Source of the DNA: an uncultured Neomegalonema sp.
GTDB taxonomy: Bacteria; Pseudomonadota; Alphaproteobacteria; Rhodobacterales; Rhodobacteraceae
Assembly (NCBI GenBank): GCA_937944035.1
Contig: CALDZQ010000223.1
Coordinates: 1-22,267 of the forward strand
Reading direction: 5' to 3'
DNA: 22,267 nt
Below the pieces are notes generated by a model, which made no database searches, was not told the DNA's origin, and was given only the letters and a program-made list of their open reading frames with translations. The translations under genes and the position numbers were made by a program. Positions 15,807 to 22,267 of this stretch are shown here, one piece after another. Within the stretch, counting starts at the first letter, position 1; each line of letters begins with the position of its first letter.

Positions 15807-17162
15807 ATGGGTGAAACGCGAAATCTGTTCGGAACAGATGGTATCCGTGGCCGCGCGAACGTCTATCCGATTACCGCAGAAATCGCGATGAAGGTGGGGA
15901 TGGCCGCAGGCCGTCACTTTACCAGAGGGGATCACCGCCACCGCGTTGTTATCGGCAAAGATACCCGGCGTTCATCCTATATGCTCGAAACCGCTCTGAC
16001 AGCGGGTTTTACCTCGATGGGGCTGGATGTGACCACGCTCGGTCCGGTTCCGACCCCCGCAGTCGGGATGCTGGTGAAATCGTTGCGCGCCGATCTGGGA
16101 GTGATGATTTCCGCCTCGCATAACCTGCACCACGACAACGGAATCAAGCTGTTCGGTCCGGATGGATTCAAGCTTTCAGACGACGTTGAGCGTATTATCG
16201 AGGCGTATATCTCGAATGGCGCGGATGAGTTTTTGGCCGCACCGTCGCATCTCGGCTCGGTCAAGCGTCTGGAAGACGGCCGCGCGCGATATATCGAATT
16301 TGCCAAAGCCACCCTGCCCCGCCGCATGGATTTCGAGGGTCTGAAGATCGTCGTCGACTGCGCCAATGGCGCGGCCTATCGCACCGCACCCGGTATGCTT
16401 TGGGAGCTGGGCGCTGAGATTATTCCGATTGGCGTCGCGCCGAACGGTCTGAACATCAACGCGGATTGCGGCTCGACCAGTACGAAGACGGCGCAGGCGA
16501 AAGTGATCGAAACGGGCGCTGACCTCGGCATATGCCTCGATGGTGATGCGGACCGTGTTCACATTATCGACGAGAAGGGCCAGTTGGTCGATGGCGACCA
16601 GATCATGGCGCTTATCACAACCGCCTGGGCGCGGGATGGTCGTCTGCGCGGGGGCGGGCTGGTGGCGACGATTATGTCGAATCTCGGCTTGGAAAAATTC
16701 CTGGAAAGCGAAGGCCTGACGCTGGCCCGCACGAAGGTTGGCGACCGTTACGTTGTTGAACGGATGCGCGCCGAAGGATTTAATGTCGGGGGCGAGCAGT
16801 CGGGCCATGTCGTGATGACTGATTTTGTCACAACGGGTGACGGGACGATTACGGCACTTCAGGTGATTGCGGAACTGGTACGCTCCGGCAAGCCGGCAAG
16901 CGAGGTTTGCCGCCTGTTTGAGCCTTATCCGCAAGTTCTTGAGAGTGTTAAATTCAGCCGGGATTCTTCGCCACTCGAACAGGAATCTGTCAAGCGTGCG
17001 ATCGCGGACGGAGAAGAGAAACTGAACGGTTCCGGCAGATTGGTCATCCGGAAATCAGGAACTGAACCTGTTATTCGCGTTATGGGCGAAGGCGAAAGTC
17101 CCACTTTGGTACAAAACGTAGTTGAGCAAATCTGCGACTCGATACAAAGTTCGGTTGATTGA
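15807..17162 (+). CDS. glmM: Phosphoglucosamine mutase
   Basis: Cytoplasmic enzyme converting glucosamine-6-phosphate to glucosamine-1-phosphate, the step before GlmU in UDP-GlcNAc synthesis for peptidoglycan and surface glycans. It is 451 residues, normal length. N-terminal FGTDGIRGRAN (phosphate binding), phosphoserine loop ISASHN with catalytic S104, metal-binding DGDADR at 245-250, sugar-binding GEQSGH, and C-terminal phosphate loop RKSGTEPVIRVM are all present. After SASHN most relatives have proline; here it is leucine (SASHNLHHDNGIKLFG). AGGAG just before ATG 15807 supports the start. In its surroundings it supplies precursors for the WecB/WecC and 4,6-dehydratase enzymes, in addition to its essential wall role. 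Confidence 0.97.
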   Translation: MGETRNLFGTDGIRGRANVYPITAEIAMKVGMAAGRHFTRGDHRHRVVIGKDTRRSSYMLETALTAGFTSMGLDVTTLGPVPTPAVGMLVKSLRADLGVMISASHNLHHDNGIKLFGPDGFKLSDDVERIIEAYISNGADEFLAAPSHLGSVKRLEDGRARYIEFAKATLPRRMDFEGLKIVVDCANGAAYRTAPGMLWELGAEIIPIGVAPNGLNINADCGSTSTKTAQAKVIETGADLGICLDGDADRVHIIDEKGQLVDGDQIMALITTAWARDGRLRGGGLVATIMSNLGLEKFLESEGLTLARTKVGDRYVVERMRAEGFNVGGEQSGHVVMTDFVTTGDGTITALQVIAELVRSGKPASEVCRLFEPYPQVLESVKFSRDSSPLEQESVKRAIADGEEKLNGSGRLVIRKSGTEPVIRVMGEGESPTLVQNVVEQICDSIQSSVD

Positions 17163-17269
17163 ATTCAACTCACAACAACTTAAACGGATAATTTTCACTT
17201 GAGGGAAGTCAGAAAACTGGACATTTCTGGTGAAAAGCGCTAATGCCGACATCTCGACATATTGTTGTG

Positions 17270-17312
17270 GCGTTAACATACGAGTTTATGTGAGTAACAA
17301 ATTAGTTAACGC
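17270..17312 (+). repeat. Inverted repeat GCGTTAAC/GTTAACGC
   Basis: GCGTTAAC (17270-17277) and GTTAACGC (17305-17312) form an 8-bp perfect inverted repeat separated by 27 bases. Each arm contains the palindrome GTTAAC, so the two cores are also direct repeats 33 bases apart, about three helical turns. The right arm overlaps the candidate -35. This spacing suits a protein bound at two sites on one face of the DNA. It is a visible pattern with an unknown binder. Confidence 0.5.
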
Positions 17313-17334
17313 GATCTGTGTCGTTTGAGATAAC
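17306..17334 (+). promoter_or_regulatory. Candidate sigma-70 promoter of the 4,6-dehydratase gene
   Basis: TTAACG (17306-17311) and GATAAC (17329-17334) are 17 bases apart; each matches four of six consensus bases. It lies in an AT-rich spacer 43 bases before the ATG at 17377. The -35 coincides with one arm of the 17270-17312 repeat and the -10 with the right half of the 17314-17340 repeat, as expected of a regulated promoter. Confidence 0.4.
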
Positions 17335-17340
17335 ACAGAT
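17314..17340 (+). repeat. Inverted repeat ATCTGTGT/ACACAGAT
   Basis: ATCTGTGT (17314-17321) and ACACAGAT (17333-17340) are a perfect 8-bp inverted repeat with an 11-base spacer. It lies over the candidate -10 and start site upstream of the 4,6-dehydratase gene. It resembles an operator for a dimeric helix-turn-helix regulator. An RNA hairpin is less likely because only part of it would be transcribed from the candidate promoter. Confidence 0.45.
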
Positions 17341-17376
17341 ATCGAGTTCCGACTGTGTAAATGGGTGGTATCTATA

Positions 17377-19347
17377 ATGGTTTCCGGAAGTGATCGTGTT
17401 TTGAATAATCCTGTCAAACGCGCCATCGTTGATCTGTTTGTGATCTTCCTCGGCGTCACTGTATGTTGCCTGCTGGTCCAATCGCTGAGCGGATTGCCGA
17501 AAAATCCGATGGTGATTCTGACGATGGCAGGGGTAATCAGCATCGCCCATGTCGGTTTTCTTTATTTACAACGCGGATACCGGTCAGCCTGGCGCTTTTT
17601 TTCCGCCCATGACGGCCTCAGCTGTGCCGCAGCCGCCTTTTTGGCAACCACCATCGCCGCTGTGTTTTGGTATTCGGCCGTGCCTGCGGCGGGTTGGGTC
17701 GTTATCGGCATCGGTACTGCGATCACCGCTTTTATTCCCCGCCTTCTGACGCGGGTCGCGGCCAGCTACCGGCTGATTGATTTCGCGACCACTCCGGCGG
17801 AGGCGCAAGTATCGCACAAGCGGGTATCTCAGCCTCAGAAGCGCGCTTTGATGATCGGGTTCGGCGAAAATCTGGAGAGTTTCCTTCGCGCCCAGCGCAA
17901 GCGGTCTTCCGACTTTGAAGTCGCCGGCATTGTCGACATCAACGGCGTTGACGGCGCAACGAATCTGCGCGGCATTCCTGTGCTGGGCACGATAGACAAT
18001 CTGAATGAGATTGTTGCGACGATGAAAAACAAAGATCGCGCACCCGATATGCTGATCCTGACACGCGACCAGCTTGGCGGCTTTTCTGTAGCGGAGATTC
18101 TGGCGAAACTGGACGGTGTGGATGCGAATATCGCGTGGCTGCCCCGCATGGACCAGCTCGATCTGAACGGTGGCGATAAGTTGCGCCCGATTGAGTTGGA
18201 AGACCTGCTGCCACGGCCCGCCAAATCTTTTGACGCGCTGGCTTGCCAAGCCCTTCTTGAGGGATCGCGGGTTCTGGTGACGGGCGCGGGTGGCTCCATC
18301 GGGTCGGAGCTTGTGCGTCAGATCACGTCGCTGATGCCGTCTGAGATCATTCTCGCGGATGCTTCCGAACATGCGCTTTATCAGATCGACCGCGAAGTCA
18401 GCGTTTCATTCCCTTCGGTAAAGCGCATCTCGTCTATTCTGGACGTGCGTGATCGTGATGCGGTGATGCGCCTTATGCGCAGGGAGCGGCCTGAATTTGT
18501 GTTCCACGCCGCCGCCCTGAAACACGTTCCGATTGTCGAAGGGCAGCCTTGTGAAGGTCTGCTGACCAATGTTGTCGGCTCGCAGAACGTGGCCGATGCG
18601 GCATCGGAATGTAATGTCCGCACGATGGTTATGGTTTCGACCGACAAGGCCGTGAACCCCGCGAACGTTATGGGCGCAACCAAGCGTCTCGCAGAGGCTT
18701 ATTGTCAGGCTATGGATGCGGAAGCGCGTGACAAGCCCGGTGCAACACGCTTTGTGACGGTGCGATTCGGCAATGTGCTGGGATCCAGCGGCTCGGTCGT
18801 TCCTCTGTTCCAGCGTCAGTTGGAGCAAGGCGGCCCGCTGACGGTGACGCATCCTGAGGTCGAGCGTTTCTTCATGACGATCCCCGAAGCCTCACGCCTG
18901 ATTCTTGAGGCGATGCTGCAAGGCATGGGCGACGGCAATGCCGAGCAAGGCATTTTCGTTCTCGACATGGGCGAGCCTGTGAAGATCAACGACCTCGCAC
19001 GTCAGGTTATCCGCCTGTCGGGCCTGCGCCCCGATGTCGATGTGAAGATCGTCTATACGGGCCTGCGTCCCGGCGAGAAGCTGTACGAAGAACTGATGCA
19101 CGAGTCGGAGAATCTGCTGCCGACGGATCACCCGTCTCTCATGGTCGCCTGCCCGCGTTTTGTGCAGCTGAAGACCGTGCGCAGTCAGGTTTCCAATATC
19201 ACCGAAGCGGCCCGCAAGGGCGACGGCGACGAGGTTGTGCGTCTGCTGAAGGTCTATATCCCCGAATTCGACGCCACGTCGAACGAGGCGAAGAAGGCCC
19301 AAAGCGCACCTTTCGTGCTGCACGAGTTGCGCGATCAGGCTTCCTGA
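17377..19347 (+). CDS. Membrane-anchored UDP-sugar 4,6-dehydratase (CapD/WbpM/PglF type)
   Basis: Enzyme of the polysaccharide biosynthesis family that turns UDP-GlcNAc into a 4-keto-6-deoxy sugar for capsule, O-antigen or glycan synthesis. It is 656 residues from ATG 17377 (GGGTGG 8-9 bases before); an in-frame GTG at 17365 is possible. About four membrane segments lie in the first 130 residues. A non-catalytic Rossmann-like domain follows (RALMIGFGENLESFL to GIPVLGTIDN), then the catalytic short-chain dehydrogenase fold with NAD motif TGAGGSIGSE (302-311) and LDVRDRDAV. The segment MVSTDKAVNPANVMGATKRL holds S421/T422, M432 and K436: Met replaces the usual Tyr of the YxxxK pair, as in WbpM-type enzymes. 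FMTIPEASRLILEA and GLRPGEKLYEEL are family signatures. A terminator follows it. Confidence 0.92.
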   Translation: MVSGSDRVLNNPVKRAIVDLFVIFLGVTVCCLLVQSLSGLPKNPMVILTMAGVISIAHVGFLYLQRGYRSAWRFFSAHDGLSCAAAAFLATTIAAVFWYSAVPAAGWVVIGIGTAITAFIPRLLTRVAASYRLIDFATTPAEAQVSHKRVSQPQKRALMIGFGENLESFLRAQRKRSSDFEVAGIVDINGVDGATNLRGIPVLGTIDNLNEIVATMKNKDRAPDMLILTRDQLGGFSVAEILAKLDGVDANIAWLPRMDQLDLNGGDKLRPIELEDLLPRPAKSFDALACQALLEGSRVLVTGAGGSIGSELVRQITSLMPSEIILADASEHALYQIDREVSVSFPSVKRISSILDVRDRDAVMRLMRRERPEFVFHAAALKHVPIVEGQPCEGLLTNVVGSQNVADAASECNVRTMVMVSTDKAVNPANVMGATKRLAEAYCQAMDAEARDKPGATRFVTVRFGNVLGSSGSVVPLFQRQLEQGGPLTVTHPEVERFFMTIPEASRLILEAMLQGMGDGNAEQGIFVLDMGEPVKINDLARQVIRLSGLRPDVDVKIVYTGLRPGEKLYEELMHESENLLPTDHPSLMVACPRFVQLKTVRSQVSNITEAARKGDGDEVVRLLKVYIPEFDATSNEAKKAQSAPFVLHELRDQAS

Positions 19348-19369
19348 ACGCTCATCTCAAATCATATTT

Positions 19370-19403
19370 AAAAAGGCCGGACGCTTCAACGTCCGGCCTT
19401 TTT
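19370..19403. terminator. Bidirectional intrinsic terminator between converging genes
   Basis: A 14-bp stem, AAAAAGGCCGGACG (19370-19383) with CGTCCGGCCTTTTT (19390-19403), encloses a 6-base loop. The T-run at 19399-19404 ends + strand transcripts of the 4,6-dehydratase gene, and the A-run at 19370-19374 gives a U-run for - strand transcripts leaving wecC, whose stop is at 19440. It is the clearest terminator in the window. Confidence 0.93.
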
Positions 19404-19439
19404 TATTGGGTCATCCGCGATCACAGAAGGGCGGCGCGC

Positions 19440-20675
19440 TTACCACGTGCCGCGCGTGTCGATCAGGATTTTGTCTTTCACGAGATCACGATCAACGTGC
19501 TGGAAAGCGTCATGATCGACCAAAAGCAGCGCGATATCTGCTTTATCGAGGGCGACATGAAAATCGGTCAGCTCGACACCGCTGTCGCGGAACGCCGGTG
19601 GCAAGCCGCTGATATGCGGCTCCACAGCCAAAATCTTGCCCGCATTCGCTTTTGCCAGTTTACCCGTCACTTCCATCGCCGGGCTTTCGCGCAGGTCATC
19701 GACATTGGGTTTGAATGCCAAGCCAAAGCAGGCAATCGTGGGGTTTTTGATCGTTGATGCCTTGCTCAGCACCTTGTTCACCACCCAATCGGGTTTGCTG
19801 TCATTGATCTCACGCGCCGCGCGGATCAGTTTCGCCTCCTCCGGTGCGGAGTGGACGATGAACCACGGATCAACCGCGATGCAGTGACCACCAACGCCGG
19901 GACCGGGGCTGAGGATATTCACGCGCGGGTGCAGATTGGCCATACGGATCAGCTGCCAGACATTGATTTTCAGCTTGTCGCAGATGGTGGACAGCTCGTT
20001 CGCGAAAGCGATGTTCACGTCGCGGAAAGCGTTCTCGGTCAGCTTTGCCATCTCGGCGGTGCGAGCGTCGGTGACGTGGCATTCGCCTTTGACGACGATG
20101 CGGTAAAACTGCACGGCAGCGCTGGCACAGCGGCGGCTCATGCCGCCAACAACGCGGTCATTTTCAACCACTTCTTGCAGGATCTTGCCCGGCAAGACGC
20201 GCTCCGGACAATGGGCGACGCGGATGTCAGACATCTCGCCCTTTTGCTGCGGGAAGCTGAGATCGGGGCGTTCTTCCGCCATCCACGCGGCCATCTGCTC
20301 GGTCGCGCCCACGGGTGATGTGGATTCGAGAATGACCAGATTTCCCTTTTTCAGCTTTGGCGCGATGCCCTTGGCGGCGGCCTGGATATAGCTGAGATCA
20401 GGTTCGTGGTTTTCTTTGAACGGCGTCGGAACGGCGACGATGAAAACCTCGGCCTCCTCGACATATTTGGTTGCGCGCAGCTTGCCCGCCTCAACAACCC
20501 GACGCAGCAAAGCGCCCAGATGCGGTTCGACAATATGCGGCTCACCCGCGTTGATCGAGGCGATTGCCGCGTCGTTAACGTCTACGCCGACGACTTCGAC
20601 GCCGGCATCGGCAAAGACGGCTGCTGTGGGAAGGCCGATGTAGCCGAGGCCGATGACAGAGATTCGCGATACCAT
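19440..20675 (-). CDS. wecC: UDP-N-acetyl-D-mannosamine dehydrogenase
   Basis: Cytoplasmic NAD-dependent enzyme that oxidises UDP-ManNAc twice to UDP-ManNAcA, a building block of enterobacterial common antigen-like and capsular polymers. It is 411 residues. Motifs: N-terminal NAD site VIGLGYIGLPTAAVF (about 7-21), VAVPTPF, ESTSPVG, CPERVLPG, LTENAFRDVNIAFANELS and GPGVGGHCIAVDPW with catalytic Cys265, then GLAFKPNVDDLRESPA. The pattern fits WecC rather than UDP-glucose dehydrogenase (HCIAVDPWF rather than HCFPKD). AGGAGA lies 8-9 bases before ATG 20675, inside wecB. The gene overlaps the end of wecB by 94 bases, which suggests tight co-translation. It ends at the bidirectional terminator. Confidence 0.95.
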   Translation of the reverse strand: MVSRISVIGLGYIGLPTAAVFADAGVEVVGVDVNDAAIASINAGEPHIVEPHLGALLRRVVEAGKLRATKYVEEAEVFIVAVPTPFKENHEPDLSYIQAAAKGIAPKLKKGNLVILESTSPVGATEQMAAWMAEERPDLSFPQQKGEMSDIRVAHCPERVLPGKILQEVVENDRVVGGMSRRCASAAVQFYRIVVKGECHVTDARTAEMAKLTENAFRDVNIAFANELSTICDKLKINVWQLIRMANLHPRVNILSPGPGVGGHCIAVDPWFIVHSAPEEAKLIRAAREINDSKPDWVVNKVLSKASTIKNPTIACFGLAFKPNVDDLRESPAMEVTGKLAKANAGKILAVEPHISGLPPAFRDSGVELTDFHVALDKADIALLLVDHDAFQHVDRDLVKDKILIDTRGTW

Positions 20676-21820
20676 TGAGGTTTCTCCTGGAGAAGACGTT
20701 GAACAATGCGGTCAGCAGCCTGACCGTCACCATAAGGATTGTGCGCCTGCGCCATTGCGGCATAGGCGGCGGGATCGTCGAGCAAGCGCTCGGCTTCCCA
20801 AAGAATTGCGTCGGTGTCCGCACCCGTGAGACGCACGGTCCCCGCATCGACCGCTTCGGGGCGTTCGGTGGTGTCGCGGGTGACGAGGACGGGTTTGCCG
20901 AGGCTTGGCGCCTCTTCCTGAATACCGCCAGAATCCGTGACGATCAGATGCGAGCGGTCCATCAGCCAGACGAAAGGCAGGTAATCCAGCGGCGGGATCA
21001 AATGCACATCTTCAACGCCCTTGAGAACCGAGGCCGCCGCTTGCTGGACTTTCGGGTTCAGGTGGACCGGATAGACGACCTGAATATCCCCGCGTGAGGC
21101 GAGGCCGCGCATGGCGACACAGATTTTCTCCAACCCGCCATGCTGGTTCTCGCGGCGGTGCCCTGTGACGAGGATCAGCTTTTTGTCGGGGTTGAGGAAC
21201 GGGAAGCGCGCTTGCATTTCTGACGTGATCTCATCGCCCGAAAGCGCGTTGTCGCGCACCCAGTGCAGCGCGTCGATGACGGTGTTTCCGGTCACTTCGA
21301 TGCGCGCGGGGTCGATCCCCTCGCGGCGGAGATTTTCGGCGGACCCTTGTGTCGGGGCGAAATGGAGGGTTGAGAGGCTGCCCGCGATTTTGCGGTTCAT
21401 CTCCTCAGGCCAAGGGGAATAGATATTGCCGGTGCGCAATCCCGCCTCGACATGGCCGACGGGGATTTGCTGATAATACGCGGCCAATGCCGCCGCCATC
21501 GTTGTCGTCGTGTCGCCGTGGACCAGCACCCAATCGGGCTTGATCTCGGTGTAGACACTTTCCAAACCTTGCAAAACAGCGCTGGTGATATGGGTCAGCC
21601 CTTGTGCGGCCTGCATAACATCGAGGTTGAAATCGGCTTTGATGCCGAACAGATCAATCACCTGTTGCAGCATCTCGCGGTGCTGGCCCGTGAGCAAAAC
21701 GCTGGTCCGCACATCATCGCGGCGTTGCAGCGCCTGAACAACTGGGGCCATCTTGATCGCTTCAGGGCGTGTGCCGAAAACACAAACGACATGCGGTTTC
21801 GATGCGGTGGGGTGGGTCAT
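20582..21820 (-). CDS. wecB: UDP-N-acetylglucosamine 2-epimerase (non-hydrolysing)
   Basis: Converts UDP-GlcNAc to UDP-ManNAc, the substrate of the WecC enzyme encoded next. It is 412 residues from ATG 21820 (AAGG about 9 bases upstream). Motifs: FGTRPEAIKMAPVVQAL (15-31), LTGQHREML, VHGDTTTTMAAALAAYY, VGHVEAGLRTGNIYSPWPEEMNR, VTGHRRENQ, TDSGGIQEEAPSLGKPVLVTRDTTERPEAV. An in-frame TTG at 21898 would extend it through a repeat (HGDTPLSSHGGTPLSS) and is rejected. The last 30 or so residues (from about 382, RESLSSASATSAFPQQPSLP and beyond) are serine/alanine/proline-rich, not family-like, and are read from DNA that in another frame encodes the start of WecC. The stop codon in the usual position seems to have been lost. 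Confidence 0.94.
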   Translation of the reverse strand: MTHPTASKPHVVCVFGTRPEAIKMAPVVQALQRRDDVRTSVLLTGQHREMLQQVIDLFGIKADFNLDVMQAAQGLTHITSAVLQGLESVYTEIKPDWVLVHGDTTTTMAAALAAYYQQIPVGHVEAGLRTGNIYSPWPEEMNRKIAGSLSTLHFAPTQGSAENLRREGIDPARIEVTGNTVIDALHWVRDNALSGDEITSEMQARFPFLNPDKKLILVTGHRRENQHGGLEKICVAMRGLASRGDIQVVYPVHLNPKVQQAAASVLKGVEDVHLIPPLDYLPFVWLMDRSHLIVTDSGGIQEEAPSLGKPVLVTRDTTERPEAVDAGTVRLTGADTDAILWEAERLLDDPAAYAAMAQAHNPYGDGQAADRIVQRLLQEKPQWYRESLSSASATSAFPQQPSLPMPASKSSA

Positions 21821-21832
21821 CAAAAATACCTT

Positions 21833-21880
21833 ACTCGAAAGTGGCGTACCGCCGTGGCTCGAAAGTGGCGTATCGCCATG
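21833..21880 (-). repeat. Two-copy 24-bp tandem repeat upstream of wecB
   Basis: Two adjacent 24-base units (21833-21856 and 21857-21880) agree at 21 of 24 positions. On the - strand each reads CAyGGCGrTACGCCACTTTC followed by GAGy. Within each is a short inverted repeat, GGCG-TAC-CGCC or GGCG-TAT-CGCC on the + strand. They end 12 bases before the wecB ATG, where an operator or leader element could act on wecB-wecC expression. The rest of the spacer (21881-21944) holds the octamer GCGATCGC at 21905-21912 and the hairpin CCGCC-7-GGCGG at 21938-21954. Confidence 0.6.
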
Positions 21881-21937
21881 AACGGAAACTACGTCCAAGC
21901 ATTTGCGATCGCGTTAAACCTGCGAAAACTTTGTTAT

Positions 21938-21954
21938 CCGCCTGCTATCGGCGG
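21938..21954 (-). terminator. Short hairpin at the 3' end of the sulfotransferase gene
   Basis: CCGCC (21938-21942) and GGCGG (21950-21954) pair around a 7-base loop, overlapping the stop codon of the - strand gene at 21945. No real T-run follows on that strand, so any termination would be partial and wecB could be transcribed by read-through. Confidence 0.25.
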
Positions 21955-22267
21955 CTGAGACGTTTGAGGCGGGCGCCGCGTGTGAGGTAGCACCACGCGC
22001 CGCGCAACTCGCCGGATGGCGAAAAACCGCTGCCCGCGCGCTCGTAGCCGAAGCGTGACAGGGCGTCGCCTGCGGCTTCCTCGATCACATAGCGTTCGGA
22101 TTGTTTCATCTCGCGCTTCCAGCGTTCGACCTTGTCCATCTGCGGCGGCCTGTCGAGGACGGGCCAGAGGTCGCGCTTGTCGTCGGGGACTTTGCGCGAG
22201 ACATCGCCGGCATAGTCGAGCATGGCCGGCTCAAAGCGCTCGCCCGCGAAATCACAAAGACGATCCA
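21945..22267 (-). CDS. Sulfotransferase family protein, C-terminal end (partial)
   Basis: The frame is open to the window edge (first full codon at 22265-22263) and ends at TAG 21947-21945, so 106 residues of the C-terminus are seen. RLCDFAGERFEPAMLDYAGD and then VERWKREMKQSERYVIEEAA with GDALSRFGYE follow the layout of the last helices in PAPS-dependent sulfotransferases (domain Sulfotransfer_3/1): a FxGxxFdPaMLdY segment, then a W-R-x-x-M/L ... E.. A ... L..fGY end. The PAPS-binding loops would be upstream, outside the window, so function is inferred from the C-terminus only. The tail (TRGARLKRLSRR) is basic. The gene lies directly before wecB on the same strand, suggesting sulfation of the polysaccharide. 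The internal ATG at 22223 is not the true start. Confidence 0.6.
   Translation of the reverse strand, partial: DRLCDFAGERFEPAMLDYAGDVSRKVPDDKRDLWPVLDRPPQMDKVERWKREMKQSERYVIEEAAGDALSRFGYERAGSGFSPSGELRGAWCYLTRGARLKRLSRR

Noticed and set aside
21821..21898. TTG start that would extend wecB by 26 residues
   Set aside because: The extension is only the translated tandem repeat; ATG 21820 has an upstream AAGG and precedes the family motif by a normal distance.
1..22267. CRISPR arrays, tRNA or rRNA genes, insertion sequences, prophage
   Set aside because: No regularly spaced repeats, no cloverleaf-like sequences, no transposase or phage motif and no terminal repeat pairs were seen on either strand.

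Overview
The window reads as the chromosome of a GC-rich alphaproteobacterium. The evidence is the Tad/Cpa pilus gene order with a CpaF-type ATPase, a separate glycyl-tRNA synthetase beta subunit coupled to pyruvate phosphate dikinase, the alphaproteobacterial form of GlmM, and an SleB-type cell wall hydrolase. A Micavibrio- or Rhodospirillales-like lineage would fit, but the genus cannot be read from this sequence. All regions are densely coding. No tRNA, rRNA, CRISPR array, insertion sequence or phage gene was seen, and no gap reaches 300 bases.

Region 1 (1-4317, + strand) is the inner-membrane engine of a type IVc (Tad/Flp) pilus: the 3' end of cpaE, then cpaF/tadA (secretion ATPase), tadB and tadC (platform proteins). 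Two small reading frames fill the cpaF-tadB and tadB-tadC gaps. Region 2 (4410-5093) is one conserved-looking gene of unknown function behind a candidate promoter and a large imperfect palindrome. Region 3 (5273-11117) is a tightly overlapping unit glyS-ppdK-meaB. It joins glycine tRNA charging, pyruvate/PEP interconversion and a MeaB/ArgK G3E GTPase; glyQ and a methylmalonyl-CoA mutase are not in the window. GC content falls sharply through the last third of meaB and the following spacer. Region 4 (11247-12610) holds a secreted SleB-family hydrolase and, convergent to it, an Lrp/AsnC regulator.

Region 5 (12889-22267) is a surface-polysaccharide and nucleotide-sugar region. On the + strand are YjbH (outer-membrane exopolysaccharide protein), a YjbF/GfcB-type lipoprotein, GlmM (glucosamine-1-phosphate formation, feeding UDP-GlcNAc synthesis) and a membrane-anchored UDP-sugar 4,6-dehydratase (CapD/WbpM type). 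A strong bidirectional terminator separates these from a - strand unit of a sulfotransferase C-terminus, WecB (UDP-GlcNAc 2-epimerase) and WecC (UDP-ManNAc dehydrogenase). Together these could make UDP-GlcNAc, a 4-keto-6-deoxy-HexNAc precursor and UDP-ManNAcA, possibly with sulfation of the product. That is a coherent but unproven capsule/EPS pathway.

I found no clear new molecular system. The points most worth checking are the 94-base wecB/wecC overlap, the 24-bp tandem repeat upstream of wecB, the nested inverted repeats over the putative promoter of the 4,6-dehydratase, the palindrome at 4367-4399, and the base-composition break in meaB.
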